DNA from: Nitrospira sp.
Lineage (GTDB): Bacteria; Nitrospirota; Nitrospiria; Nitrospirales; Nitrospiraceae
Direction of reading: 5' to 3'
Assembly: GCA_030456405.1 (NCBI GenBank)
Contig: JAKDNQ010000014.1
Span: forward strand, 1 to 21,329
DNA: 21,329 nucleotides
The stretch's first letter is position 1. Every line of letters starts with the position of its first letter. This document shows, one piece after another, positions 14,023 to 21,329 of this stretch. The translations under genes were made by a program, and so were the position numbers. Below the pieces are notes generated by a model. It did not search any database. It saw only the letters and a list, made by a program, of their open reading frames with translations, and was not told the origin of the DNA.

Positions 14023-14050
14023 CCTCACCCCTTACCCCTTACGTCTTCTA
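14023..14050 (-). repeat. 28-bp purine-rich intercistronic repeat, mlaE-mlaF copy
   Basis: The transcript strand reads TAGAAGACGTAAGGGG then TAAGGGGTGAGG; the first TAG is the mlaE stop codon. It differs at two positions from 7070-7097. The GTAAGGGG and GTGAGG units are Shine-Dalgarno-like and lie just ahead of mlaF. Confidence 0.65.
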
Positions 14051-14815
14051 GAGCAGCACCGACGTCAAGATGTAGTCCCCGATGAGGATGAGCACCGAGG
14101 ATAAGACCACCGCCTCCGTCGTCGCACTGCCAAGTCCCTCGGCGCTTTGCCTTGTGTAAAACCCTTTATAGCAACAGATCCAACTGACGATCAGTCCAAA
14201 GGTGACCGACTTGAGAATGCCGCCGTACACGTCTTTCCATTCCACTGCAGATTGGACCGAATTCCAATAGGCCCCCTCGCTCACGCCCAACAAATCCACT
14301 CCGACGAGCGAGCCGCCATAAATACCGACGACATCGAAAATGGCGACGAGCAACGGAACACCGAGCACGCCGGCCACCAATTTCGGGGCGATGAGATATT
14401 GCCGCGGATTGATCGCCATGGTATCGAGCGCATCGATCTGTTCCGTAATCCGCATGATGCCGATCTCGGCGGTCATAGCCGATCCCGCCCGCGCGGTCAC
14501 CATCAACGCGGCCAACACCGGCCCCAACTCCCGAATCATGCTCAACGCCACCGCGGAGCCCAGCAACCCCTCGGAACCGAATTTGCGCAAACTATAATAG
14601 CCTTGCAGCGCCAGCACCATTCCCGTGAAGCCAGCCGTCAGCACGACGACGAACGTCGAGCGATACCCGATAAAGTGGAGCTGTTTCATGATTTGATGGA
14701 ATCGAAACGGGGGCCGCGCCAGCCAGGCAAATGACGACAGGACAAACAACAGCATGCGGCCCATCTCCCGCACGCGCATGACAGCCCACGCGCCCAGCCG
14801 CTCAATCATGTTCAT
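14048..14815 (-). CDS. mlaE: MlaE-type ABC transporter permease
   Basis: The membrane subunit of the Mla lipid transporter. The 255-residue product (from ATG at 14815) has several hydrophobic segments and the family core GFTGMVLALQGYYSLRKFG, IRELGPVLAALMVTARAGSA, AEIGIMRITEQIDALDTM. The frame is open further upstream, but those codons overlap hpnG, and the ATG at 14815 lies five bases past the hpnG stop with AGGTAG ahead of it, so the genes are translationally adjacent. An ATG at 14809 is also possible. Confidence 0.94.
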   Translation of the reverse strand: MNMIERLGAWAVMRVREMGRMLLFVLSSFAWLARPPFRFHQIMKQLHFIGYRSTFVVVLTAGFTGMVLALQGYYSLRKFGSEGLLGSAVALSMIRELGPVLAALMVTARAGSAMTAEIGIMRITEQIDALDTMAINPRQYLIAPKLVAGVLGVPLLVAIFDVVGIYGGSLVGVDLLGVSEGAYWNSVQSAVEWKDVYGGILKSVTFGLIVSWICCYKGFYTRQSAEGLGSATTEAVVLSSVLILIGDYILTSVLL

Positions 14816-14820
14816 CTCGT

Positions 14821-15594
14821 CTACCTGGGCAATCGAGGAGATGCACTGCCTGTCTCCGCATAGTGCTGAAACCATTCAGTCAATCGATCCGCTGCCACCC
14901 GGCTCTGCTTTCGAAGCCGATTCACGCCCACGAGGCTGGACGGTTGGCCGATGAGCGCCTGCATGCCTTTGACCCAGCCAGTGGGCCTGAGAAACAGATT
15001 GAAGTCAAGAGGAAGGTCTTCATCCACCAGATCGGATACCGTCCGCACAATCGCCATCGGCAAGCCTCGCTCCTGCGCGACCGCCCCCACCGCCGCGCTT
15101 TCCATATCGAGCCCGATCGCGTCGGTCACACTTCGCAGCCGGCGCTTCTCCTCAGCCTGCCACACCACAGTCTCCGATGACACGATTGTCCCAACCCTGG
15201 CGACCAACCCCGCATGCTGCGCCACGATGAGAAGGTCGGCTCGCACTGCCTCGTCACAGAGCGCTCGATCGTTCCCCATCATCCAGATTCCTTCGCCACG
15301 CACAGAAGACACCCCGGTGCCGACGATGAGATCTCCCACCTGAGCCGGCGCAAGCGCACAGGCAAAACCTGTGGACATGACCAACGACATGGGCTGTGCA
15401 TTCAGCACTCTTTCCGCAACCGAACGGGCCGTCGTCGGGCCGACACCGGTTTGCATAAGCCAATAGGTGCGATCCCCTTGCTGTCCAACATGGCAACGGA
15501 CTCCGTCGATGGTCGCGTCACGATCCATTGCGAGCCCAAGCCGCACCGCCTGGAGTTCCCAGTGAGTCGCTGCAAAAATGGCGATGGGATTCAC
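14821..15594 (-). CDS. hpnG: hopanoid-associated nucleoside phosphorylase HpnG
   Basis: HpnG removes adenine from adenosylhopane to give ribosylhopane or its phosphate, the step after HpnH. The sequence fits the purine-nucleosidase fold: IAIFAATHWELQAVR near the start, LVMSTGFACALAP, GDLIVGTGV and the conserved GLDMESAAVGAVAQERGLP with the catalytic acid region and ivRTVSDLVDEDLPLDF. I choose the GTG at 15594 (257 residues), which has AGGA six bases ahead. An upstream in-frame start at 15669 would overlap the end of shc and adds residues unlike the family. It lies 53 bases after shc and five before mlaE. A general 5'-methylthioadenosine nucleosidase is the alternative, but shc next door supports HpnG. 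Confidence 0.88.
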   Translation of the reverse strand: MNPIAIFAATHWELQAVRLGLAMDRDATIDGVRCHVGQQGDRTYWLMQTGVGPTTARSVAERVLNAQPMSLVMSTGFACALAPAQVGDLIVGTGVSSVRGEGIWMMGNDRALCDEAVRADLLIVAQHAGLVARVGTIVSSETVVWQAEEKRRLRSVTDAIGLDMESAAVGAVAQERGLPMAIVRTVSDLVDEDLPLDFNLFLRPTGWVKGMQALIGQPSSLVGVNRLRKQSRVAADRLTEWFQHYAETGSASPRLPR

Positions 15595-15647
15595 TGAAGA
15601 TCCTGAGAAGGGTTGCCACACGCCAATGGACGACGCCGGCGAGCGGT

Positions 15648-17825
15648 TCAATGATCGGCTCGATGACACCCGGACGCGAATACTTGTTGACGTACTTCGT
15701 CAGCCCGCATCTTCCCGTGCGTCCGTAGATTCCGATACATGGCCAAAGCCCACAACGGAAAATATTGGCAATACCAATGGTAGCGGAGATAAAACACTCG
15801 AGGAAATCCGGTGCCGGTATGGCGAACCTCTTTCCACGATCCATCTTTTGTTTGGTGGCGGAGAAGATATTGGACGCCGCGAGCGACGCTGAAGGCGTCT
15901 GCCATCCCTGCCGACATGAGTCCCATGATGGCCCAGGCCGTCTGAGAAGGCGCACTGTCCCCTTTTGCGCTCCACGCCGGGTCACCATAAGACAAGCACG
16001 ACTCACCCCATCCGCCATCGGAATTCTGTTTCGACTCAAGCCAGGAAACCGCACGCTGAATAGAGGGATCTGAGAGATCCACCCCGATCGCGCGGAGACC
16101 GGCTAGAACGGACCAGGTGCCGTAAATATAATTCACGCCCCATCGGCCATACCAACTTCCATCGGTTTCCTGCTCTCGCCTGAGGAACCGGAGAGCCGGG
16201 CCCACGGCGGGGTGGGTCTGATCGTACCCCAACGCCGCCAGCATCTCGAGACACCGCCCGGTCAGGTCGGACGTACTCGGGTCGAGTAAGGCATGGTGAT
16301 CGGCAAATGGAATATAGTTGAAGACAATACGATTATTATCCTTGTCGTAGGCTCCCCATCCACCATCGGACCCTTGCATCGCGAGAACCCAATTCATCCC
16401 TCTCCGGATCGATTCTTGCGATTCGGGAGTCTGTCCTATCCGAACTTTCGACAGCGCCATCAACACTACCGCCGAATCATCCACATCCGGATAGAACTCA
16501 TTTTCAAACTGAAAATACCAGCCCCCCGGCTTCGCATTGGGGGATGAAAACTTCCAATCTCCAACCGTTTTTGTCTGACGAGAGAGCAAGTACTCGCCCG
16601 CTTTCTGGAGCGAGGGGTGGTCCTGCGGCATCCCGGTTTCGATCAGGGCATTCATCAGCAACGCCGTGTCCCAGATGGGAGAGTGGCAGGGCTGAAGATG
16701 CAGCGTCTCAACCCGTTGATCGTCAAGCGATACCGTCTCGTAGACTTCGAGCGCTTCAATCTCACGCAACGCTTTCTGCACCAATGGGTCATCGACCTCA
16801 TAACCGAGACACCGAAGGGCCACGATCGAATTTGCCATGGCTGGATAAATCCCCCCCAGCCCACCGCTCCCATTGAGGTGTTCCAACATCCACGTGGCCG
16901 CCTCACGTAAGGCCTTTTCGCGCAACCAACTGAGAGGCATCTGGTCGTATAGTTTCAAGATTCTGTCCAGTTGAACAAAAAAATTATGCGGCGTGAACCA
17001 CCGTTGTTCCTTGTTAAACGGCGGCACATCGCAATAGCGAATCTCTGATCGAGGCTCGGCATAGAGCTCGTCGATCCCTTGTTCGCGAGGGATACGGCAC
17101 ACGGGCTGATTGGCAAACACCACCAGCAAGGGAATCAAGACGGCGCGCGACCAATAGGAAATGGCATAGATGCTGAAATAAAACCGCTTCGGCAGGAGCA
17201 TGATTTCGGGCGGCATGCTCGGCACACCCTTCCAATCGTACTGATCGAACAACGCCAGCGTGATTTTTGTGAAGACATTCGCGCAGACGACACCGCCCAT
17301 CGCCAAGATACGCTCGCGAGCGCGAAGCATACAGGGCTCATCGGCAGACAGGCCGCTCAACTTCAGGGCAAAATAGGCTTTCACAGAGGCGCTAATCTCC
17401 GACGGTCCGCCATAGAAAATTGGCCACCCACCATCGGGCAATTGCATGGCACGGAGATAGCGAACCGCCTTGCGCTCTCGCTCGGGATCGACCCGATTGA
17501 GAAATCGGCGGAGCATGAGGTATTCAGCGGTCAGCGTGGTGTCCGCTTCGAGCTCTGCAACCCAGTATCCCTCCGAAGCATCTTGTCTGGAGATAATCCA
17601 GGCCTGACTGCGCTTGACGGCGTCGTCGAGCGCATCCACGTGACTCACCGAGTGGCCGGCAGAGCGACGAGGCACAGTGTCCACTGGCACAGCAAGCTGC
17701 GGCTTGTCCGACACCAGACGCAACGGCGGACTGTTGGAAGGTTCGGTCGCAAGCTCTAGCTTCTCCGAAACGGAGACGAGGAAACTCTCAGAGAGACGAT
17801 CCAGAAGCGTTCGAATCAGCTTCAT
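15648..17825 (-). CDS. shc: squalene-hopene cyclase
   Basis: Shc cyclises squalene to hopene and diplopterol at the inner membrane. The protein (725 residues from the ATG at 17825) has the catalytic DVDD motif (residues 447-450), preceded by GGWYFQFENEFYP, and QW repeats such as QLPDGGW, QGSDGGW, QETDGSW, QNSDGGW and QTKDGSW. The end GFPRVFYLRYHWYCQYFPLWAL is typical. The start is uncertain: ATG at 17888 and GTG at 17894 are also in frame and would add 21-23 residues; none has a strong ribosome binding site. It is the first gene of the shc-hpnG-mlaEFDC-Omp85 operon. Confidence 0.96.
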   Translation of the reverse strand: MKLIRTLLDRLSESFLVSVSEKLELATEPSNSPPLRLVSDKPQLAVPVDTVPRRSAGHSVSHVDALDDAVKRSQAWIISRQDASEGYWVAELEADTTLTAEYLMLRRFLNRVDPERERKAVRYLRAMQLPDGGWPIFYGGPSEISASVKAYFALKLSGLSADEPCMLRARERILAMGGVVCANVFTKITLALFDQYDWKGVPSMPPEIMLLPKRFYFSIYAISYWSRAVLIPLLVVFANQPVCRIPREQGIDELYAEPRSEIRYCDVPPFNKEQRWFTPHNFFVQLDRILKLYDQMPLSWLREKALREAATWMLEHLNGSGGLGGIYPAMANSIVALRCLGYEVDDPLVQKALREIEALEVYETVSLDDQRVETLHLQPCHSPIWDTALLMNALIETGMPQDHPSLQKAGEYLLSRQTKTVGDWKFSSPNAKPGGWYFQFENEFYPDVDDSAVVLMALSKVRIGQTPESQESIRRGMNWVLAMQGSDGGWGAYDKDNNRIVFNYIPFADHHALLDPSTSDLTGRCLEMLAALGYDQTHPAVGPALRFLRREQETDGSWYGRWGVNYIYGTWSVLAGLRAIGVDLSDPSIQRAVSWLESKQNSDGGWGESCLSYGDPAWSAKGDSAPSQTAWAIMGLMSAGMADAFSVARGVQYLLRHQTKDGSWKEVRHTGTGFPRVFYLRYHWYCQYFPLWALAMYRNLRTHGKMRADEVRQQVFASGCHRADH

Positions 17826-17927
17826 TGTATCGGTCTGCAGAACAGAGTTGGTGGATAGGGCAACACGAGTGACTCGCCTTGCCCCCATCGTCACGGCCTA
17901 CAAGTCGATCTGCAAGTGACACACTCG

Positions 17928-17939
17928 TAGACCGGTCTA
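17928..17939. promoter_or_regulatory. perfect 12-bp palindrome at the shc transcription start
   Basis: TAGACCGGTCTA is its own reverse complement and lies about +2 to +13 relative to the predicted start of transcription, a classic repressor position. No regulator gene is adjacent, so the binding protein is unknown. Confidence 0.5.
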
Positions 17940-17947
17940 TCGAGGGC

Positions 17948-17977
17948 TATATAACAGACACCTCGCTCTAAGGTCAA
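17948..17977 (-). promoter_or_regulatory. sigma70-type promoter of the shc operon
   Basis: TTGACC (17972-17977) and TATATA (17948-17953) on the minus strand are separated by 18 bases. The start would fall near 17941, giving a leader of about 115 bases to the preferred shc ATG. It lies in the gap after smc. Confidence 0.6.
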
Positions 17978-18033
17978 GAAACTGAGAAGCGGAAGTCCTC
18001 TGAAGTACAGAAGTTTTAGCCGGTCCAGCCTGC

Positions 18034-21000
18034 TTAAACCGGCTGCAAGTTCCCCAGTCTTACCGAGAGGATTTTTGAGATGCCAGGCTCTTCCATGGTG
18101 ACGCCAAACAACGAATCTGCAATGGCCATGGTCTTCTTACTGTGAGTGATGACCATGAACTGAGCGCCGGCTGACAGTTCACGCAACACGCTGGTGAAAC
18201 GTCCGATGTTCTCTTCGTCCAGCGGCGCATCGATTTCGTCGAGAATACAAAACGGCGTCGGTCTGATCAAAAAGCTCGCAAAGAGCAAGGCCATCGCCGT
18301 CAACGTCTTTTCACCGCCCGACAGCATCGTAATGCTCTTCAAGCGCTTGCCTGGTGGCTGCACCACGATATCGACTCCCGGTTCCTGCGGTCCACTGCCT
18401 TCTCCCGTTTCATCCGGTTGCGCTTCGACCAGCTGAAGTTCGGCCCGGCCACCTGGGAAGAACTTCACAAACACCTCACTGAACTTCTGCTGGAGTTCGG
18501 CAAAGGTATCGGCAAACATGTCTTTTGTGGTGCGATTGATGCGCTGGATGATTTCTTTGAGCGAGCCGATGGATGTAGAAAGGTCTAGTTCTTGCGTCGT
18601 CAAGAATCGATACCGTTCATCCAACTCTTGGTGCTCGTGAATGGCTGCCAAATTGATCGGTCCCAAGCGATCGAGTTTTTCACGAATTTTCTGGAGTTGT
18701 GTCCGCAACGCCCCCTCATCGACAGCCGATGGCACTGCCGAGATCGGCTCCTGCCCAAAACCGGAGGCCTCCTCCACAACCGGCGCATCCGACAGCGTCG
18801 CAAGATCCACTTGGTACGTTCCCACAAGTGTCGATTCGACCGTTCCCAATTGCACCCGAAATTCCGCCTTCTTGACCTCCACCGTCATGCGTGATTCACG
18901 AAGAGTGGACACCTTGCGACGTACCTCCTCCAGGCGGATATCCAGCTGGTGCGCCGCCGCCATGTCCCGCGCCTGCTCCTCTTGTAGTTCGACCAGTTGA
19001 GCTTTTATCTGAATTGCCGATTCACCAAATTCCCGACAACGGGTCTCTTGATCCTCACGCTCAACCCGGCTCTGTTCGATTGAGGCCGTGAGCCCATCGA
19101 CATGCTGCCTCAACGTGTCGATGCGCGTGATCCCATCGTGCTGCCGCTGCTGAATTCGTTGGAGATCGCGAGAACGATGTTCACGGGTTGTCCGTGTGTC
19201 CTGCGCCATCAATTGCGCCTCTGTAAATCGCTCCTGCAGCCCCTGCATTCCGTGATCGATTTGCGCCACTCGCTCGCGTACTCGACCAAGCCCGGCCTCC
19301 TGACCAACCTTCTCCGCCCTCCACTGTGCAAGTTGCGCGTCGACAGAGCGCGTTTCTTGATCGAGCCGCTGCCCATCCGCTGAACCCCGTTGCGCCTCAC
19401 TCATCAATGTGTCAATCCGCAGGGTGAGCTCTTCCAGCACATGTTGGAGTCCGGCTTCGTCTTTCCGCAGTGAGAGCCCCTGCATTTCCGTCTCACGCAA
19501 CGACTCCCCGACTTGCCGGCCCTGTTCACGGAACTCCTGTCCCTGCACTTGCAACTGTTCCTGTCGCTGCTTGCGTTCTTCAATCGCCGCCGTCAGAGAA
19601 ATGCGCTGGGAATCCAGCTGAAGCACCTCTCGGCGCCGCTGCAGCAGCCCCCCCGTTGCGCTGGCCTGACCACCGATGATCACCCCGGCTGCATCCAAAA
19701 TTTCTCCCGCGCGTGTCACAAAGATCGGCCCATCGGACGTCGCGCAGGACTGTTGCTCCCAGAGTACGGTGGCATCCTTGAGGGTCTCGACGAACACCAT
19801 TCGATCGAAGAGATAGTCGCGAGCCGCTTCGCGCGCGCCTTGTACAGAGATCAAATCGACGGCACAGCCGACCACGCCCGGCTGACCCTCCATCGCAGGC
19901 CACCAGGAGCGAGAGGCCGTAGGACAAGAAGTCCAGCGAGGTTGCTGCGGGATAAACGTGCCGCGACCGAGATCTTTCTCTTTGAGAAAATCAACCGCCT
20001 CGCATGCGCTGGTGGGATTGTCGACGAACCATCCCCTGACCCGCTCGCCCAAGATCGCTTCCACCGCGCGATCCCATCCGGGAGGCACGACCAACCACTC
20101 GGCAATGGCTTCGCGAACCCCGGCACAGGCTTTGAGTGCCGTCGATTCTTCGGCGCCGCGCCGCCCATACCCCATGTCTTCTTGAAGCACACCTTGCAGC
20201 GCTCTGAGATGAGAGTCCACTGCGGCCAATTCTTCTGACTGGCGGAATACCGATCGATCGATTTCAGACAACTCGACCGACAGACGCTCGCTCTCTTCCT
20301 CGACCCCCTGCTGCTGCCGACGCAGATCTACGACCAATTGCTCCGCCTCATGACAGGCCTGCTCAAGCCCCTGACGCTTGTCTGTTGCCGCGAGATGTTG
20401 CTGGCGAACGTCCTCTCGCTCACGAACCAGCCGACCTTCACGATCCGCCGCCTCTTGTATTCGAGCGGCCAATTGCACCAGAGTCTGTTCAGTATTCCCG
20501 ACCAGCACCGCCAGATTCATGACGTCCCGGCGCCCTCGTTCTTCCTCAGCCAACGCCGCAACTTTTTGCTGAGCCAGCTCTTTCATCTCCCGGTCTAGCA
20601 CCGTAAACACCTGCTCTCGCTCCACACACTCACGCTCGAGCGTGGCCAGCATATCTTCAAGGGTTGCCGCCTCCGCCGCTCCCTGTTGCTGTTCCAGGGT
20701 GAGGCGCTCGAGTTCTTCCCTCCCCTGCCCCCGCTGCTGCACATAGAGTTCGCCGCGATTCCGTTCAATCTCTGCGGCCGTCAGCGCCCGAGCCTGTTGC
20801 TGTTCCACCTGTGACAATTCCTCACGTCGCCCCCCGATCGCCTCATTCGCAATGGTCATCGCGAGCTTGATCCGTTCAAGTTCGGCATTCAGACGCGCCA
20901 GCTCGGCAGACTGCTCAGACTCCTGCTCTTCCAACACCCGCAGCTCCAACTCCACATCCTGGATCGTGGTTCGGAGGACACGATATTCGTTCGCCAGCAA

Positions 21001-21329
21001 CTGAATCTCCAGCGACTTCGCTTCTTGGTGCAATGTCTGATACGACCGCGCTTGCCGCGCCTGGCGCTCGAGAGCATTCAACTGTTTTTTCACTTCAGCA
21101 ATGATATCTCGCACCCGCGAAAGGTTTTGTTGGGGCGCCTCCAGCTTCCGCAACGCTTCGCCTTTCTGCTTCTTGTAACGAACAATGCCGGCGGTCTCCT
21201 CGATCAACTCCCGCCTGTTTTGCGGTGATGCGTTCAGAATCTGATCAATTTGTCCCTGTGCGATAACCGTGTGCCCTTTGGTCCCGGCCCTGGTATCCAA
21301 CAGGATGCTCCGGACGTCCTTCAACCGGC
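18034..21329 (-). CDS. smc: chromosome segregation protein SMC (partial, 5' end outside window)
   Basis: SMC dimers form the ATP-driven condensin that organises and separates chromosomes. About 1097 residues of the C-terminal part are present; the N-terminal Walker A region lies beyond the right edge. The visible part starts in the N-terminal head (LKDVRSILLDTRAG, VIAQGQIDQIL), then long heptad-rich coiled coil, a hinge around residues 390-560, the returning coiled coil, and the C-terminal head with signature LSGGEKTLTAMALLFA (from 1001), Walker B FCILDEIDAP (1025-1034) and the VITHSKKTM switch segment. The true start codon cannot be seen. It ends about 55 bases before the shc promoter with no clear terminator. 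Confidence 0.96.
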   Translation of the reverse strand, partial: RLKDVRSILLDTRAGTKGHTVIAQGQIDQILNASPQNRRELIEETAGIVRYKKQKGEALRKLEAPQQNLSRVRDIIAEVKKQLNALERQARQARSYQTLHQEAKSLEIQLLANEYRVLRTTIQDVELELRVLEEQESEQSAELARLNAELERIKLAMTIANEAIGGRREELSQVEQQQARALTAAEIERNRGELYVQQRGQGREELERLTLEQQQGAAEAATLEDMLATLERECVEREQVFTVLDREMKELAQQKVAALAEEERGRRDVMNLAVLVGNTEQTLVQLAARIQEAADREGRLVREREDVRQQHLAATDKRQGLEQACHEAEQLVVDLRRQQQGVEEESERLSVELSEIDRSVFRQSEELAAVDSHLRALQGVLQEDMGYGRRGAEESTALKACAGVREAIAEWLVVPPGWDRAVEAILGERVRGWFVDNPTSACEAVDFLKEKDLGRGTFIPQQPRWTSCPTASRSWWPAMEGQPGVVGCAVDLISVQGAREAARDYLFDRMVFVETLKDATVLWEQQSCATSDGPIFVTRAGEILDAAGVIIGGQASATGGLLQRRREVLQLDSQRISLTAAIEERKQRQEQLQVQGQEFREQGRQVGESLRETEMQGLSLRKDEAGLQHVLEELTLRIDTLMSEAQRGSADGQRLDQETRSVDAQLAQWRAEKVGQEAGLGRVRERVAQIDHGMQGLQERFTEAQLMAQDTRTTREHRSRDLQRIQQRQHDGITRIDTLRQHVDGLTASIEQSRVEREDQETRCREFGESAIQIKAQLVELQEEQARDMAAAHQLDIRLEEVRRKVSTLRESRMTVEVKKAEFRVQLGTVESTLVGTYQVDLATLSDAPVVEEASGFGQEPISAVPSAVDEGALRTQLQKIREKLDRLGPINLAAIHEHQELDERYRFLTTQELDLSTSIGSLKEIIQRINRTTKDMFADTFAELQQKFSEVFVKFFPGGRAELQLVEAQPDETGEGSGPQEPGVDIVVQPPGKRLKSITMLSGGEKTLTAMALLFASFLIRPTPFCILDEIDAPLDEENIGRFTSVLRELSAGAQFMVITHSKKTMAIADSLFGVTMEEPGISKILSVRLGNLQPV

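Noticed and set aside
18017..18043. AGCCGGT...ACCGGCT hairpin at the end of smc as a terminator
   Set aside because: On the smc strand it is followed by AAAA rather than a U-run, and half of the stem lies in the coding sequence.
1..21329. CRISPR array, riboswitch or complete insertion sequence
   Set aside because: No regularly spaced direct repeats, no recognisable riboswitch core and no transposase gene were found on either strand.

Overview
The window looks like chromosomal DNA from a Nitrospira-like member of the Nitrospirota (inferred from gene content and style; I could not search a database). It is fairly GC-rich. Nearly every gene lies on the minus strand, so the window reads naturally from high to low coordinates. 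The core theme is hopanoid and isoprenoid synthesis plus lipid transport across the envelope. It is interrupted by an accessory segment containing a toxin-antitoxin pair, a primase-helicase relic and many short repeats.

Layout from right to left. 18034-21329 is the 3' part of smc (5' end outside the window). Next comes a probable operon whose promoter lies at 17948-17977 with a perfect 12-bp palindrome just downstream: shc (squalene-hopene cyclase), hpnG (hopanoid-associated nucleosidase), mlaE, mlaF, mlaD, mlaC and a POTRA-less Omp85-type barrel, ending at 10604. A DUF3187 outer-membrane protein follows (9212-10225). The dxs-ispG pair (5865-9047) makes isoprenoid precursors from a promoter whose 17-bp spacer is itself a perfect palindrome. 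A tRNA-Cys gene sits just past ispG.

Between tRNA-Cys and hpnH (about 1300-5730) lies the accessory segment. It holds a four-gene coupled operon: HigB-like toxin, HigA-like antitoxin, a truncated TOTE-type archaeo-eukaryotic primase and an SF2 helicase. The last two look like halves of a formerly fused protein split by an internal deletion and frameshift. Around them are repeat elements (185-bp and ~285-bp elements with terminal inverted repeats, and copies of a ~70-bp dispersed repeat) and a small plus-strand lipoprotein-like gene with an in-frame stop. hpnH (145-1161), the radical SAM adenosylhopane synthase, lies beyond this segment with its own strong promoter.

How the genes fit together: Dxs and IspG supply C5 units, Shc cyclises squalene, HpnH and HpnG add and process the adenosine-derived side chain, and the Mla-type ABC system with its outer-membrane barrel could move phospholipid or hopanoid between membranes (inference). 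The squalene-forming genes (hpnC, hpnD, hpnE) are not in the window.

Non-coding stretches over 300 bases: 1801-2298 (repeats only), 5097-5732 (operator, repeats, hairpins) and 10226-10603 (a weak promoter and otherwise nothing I recognise). I saw no CRISPR array, no complete transposase and no integrase.
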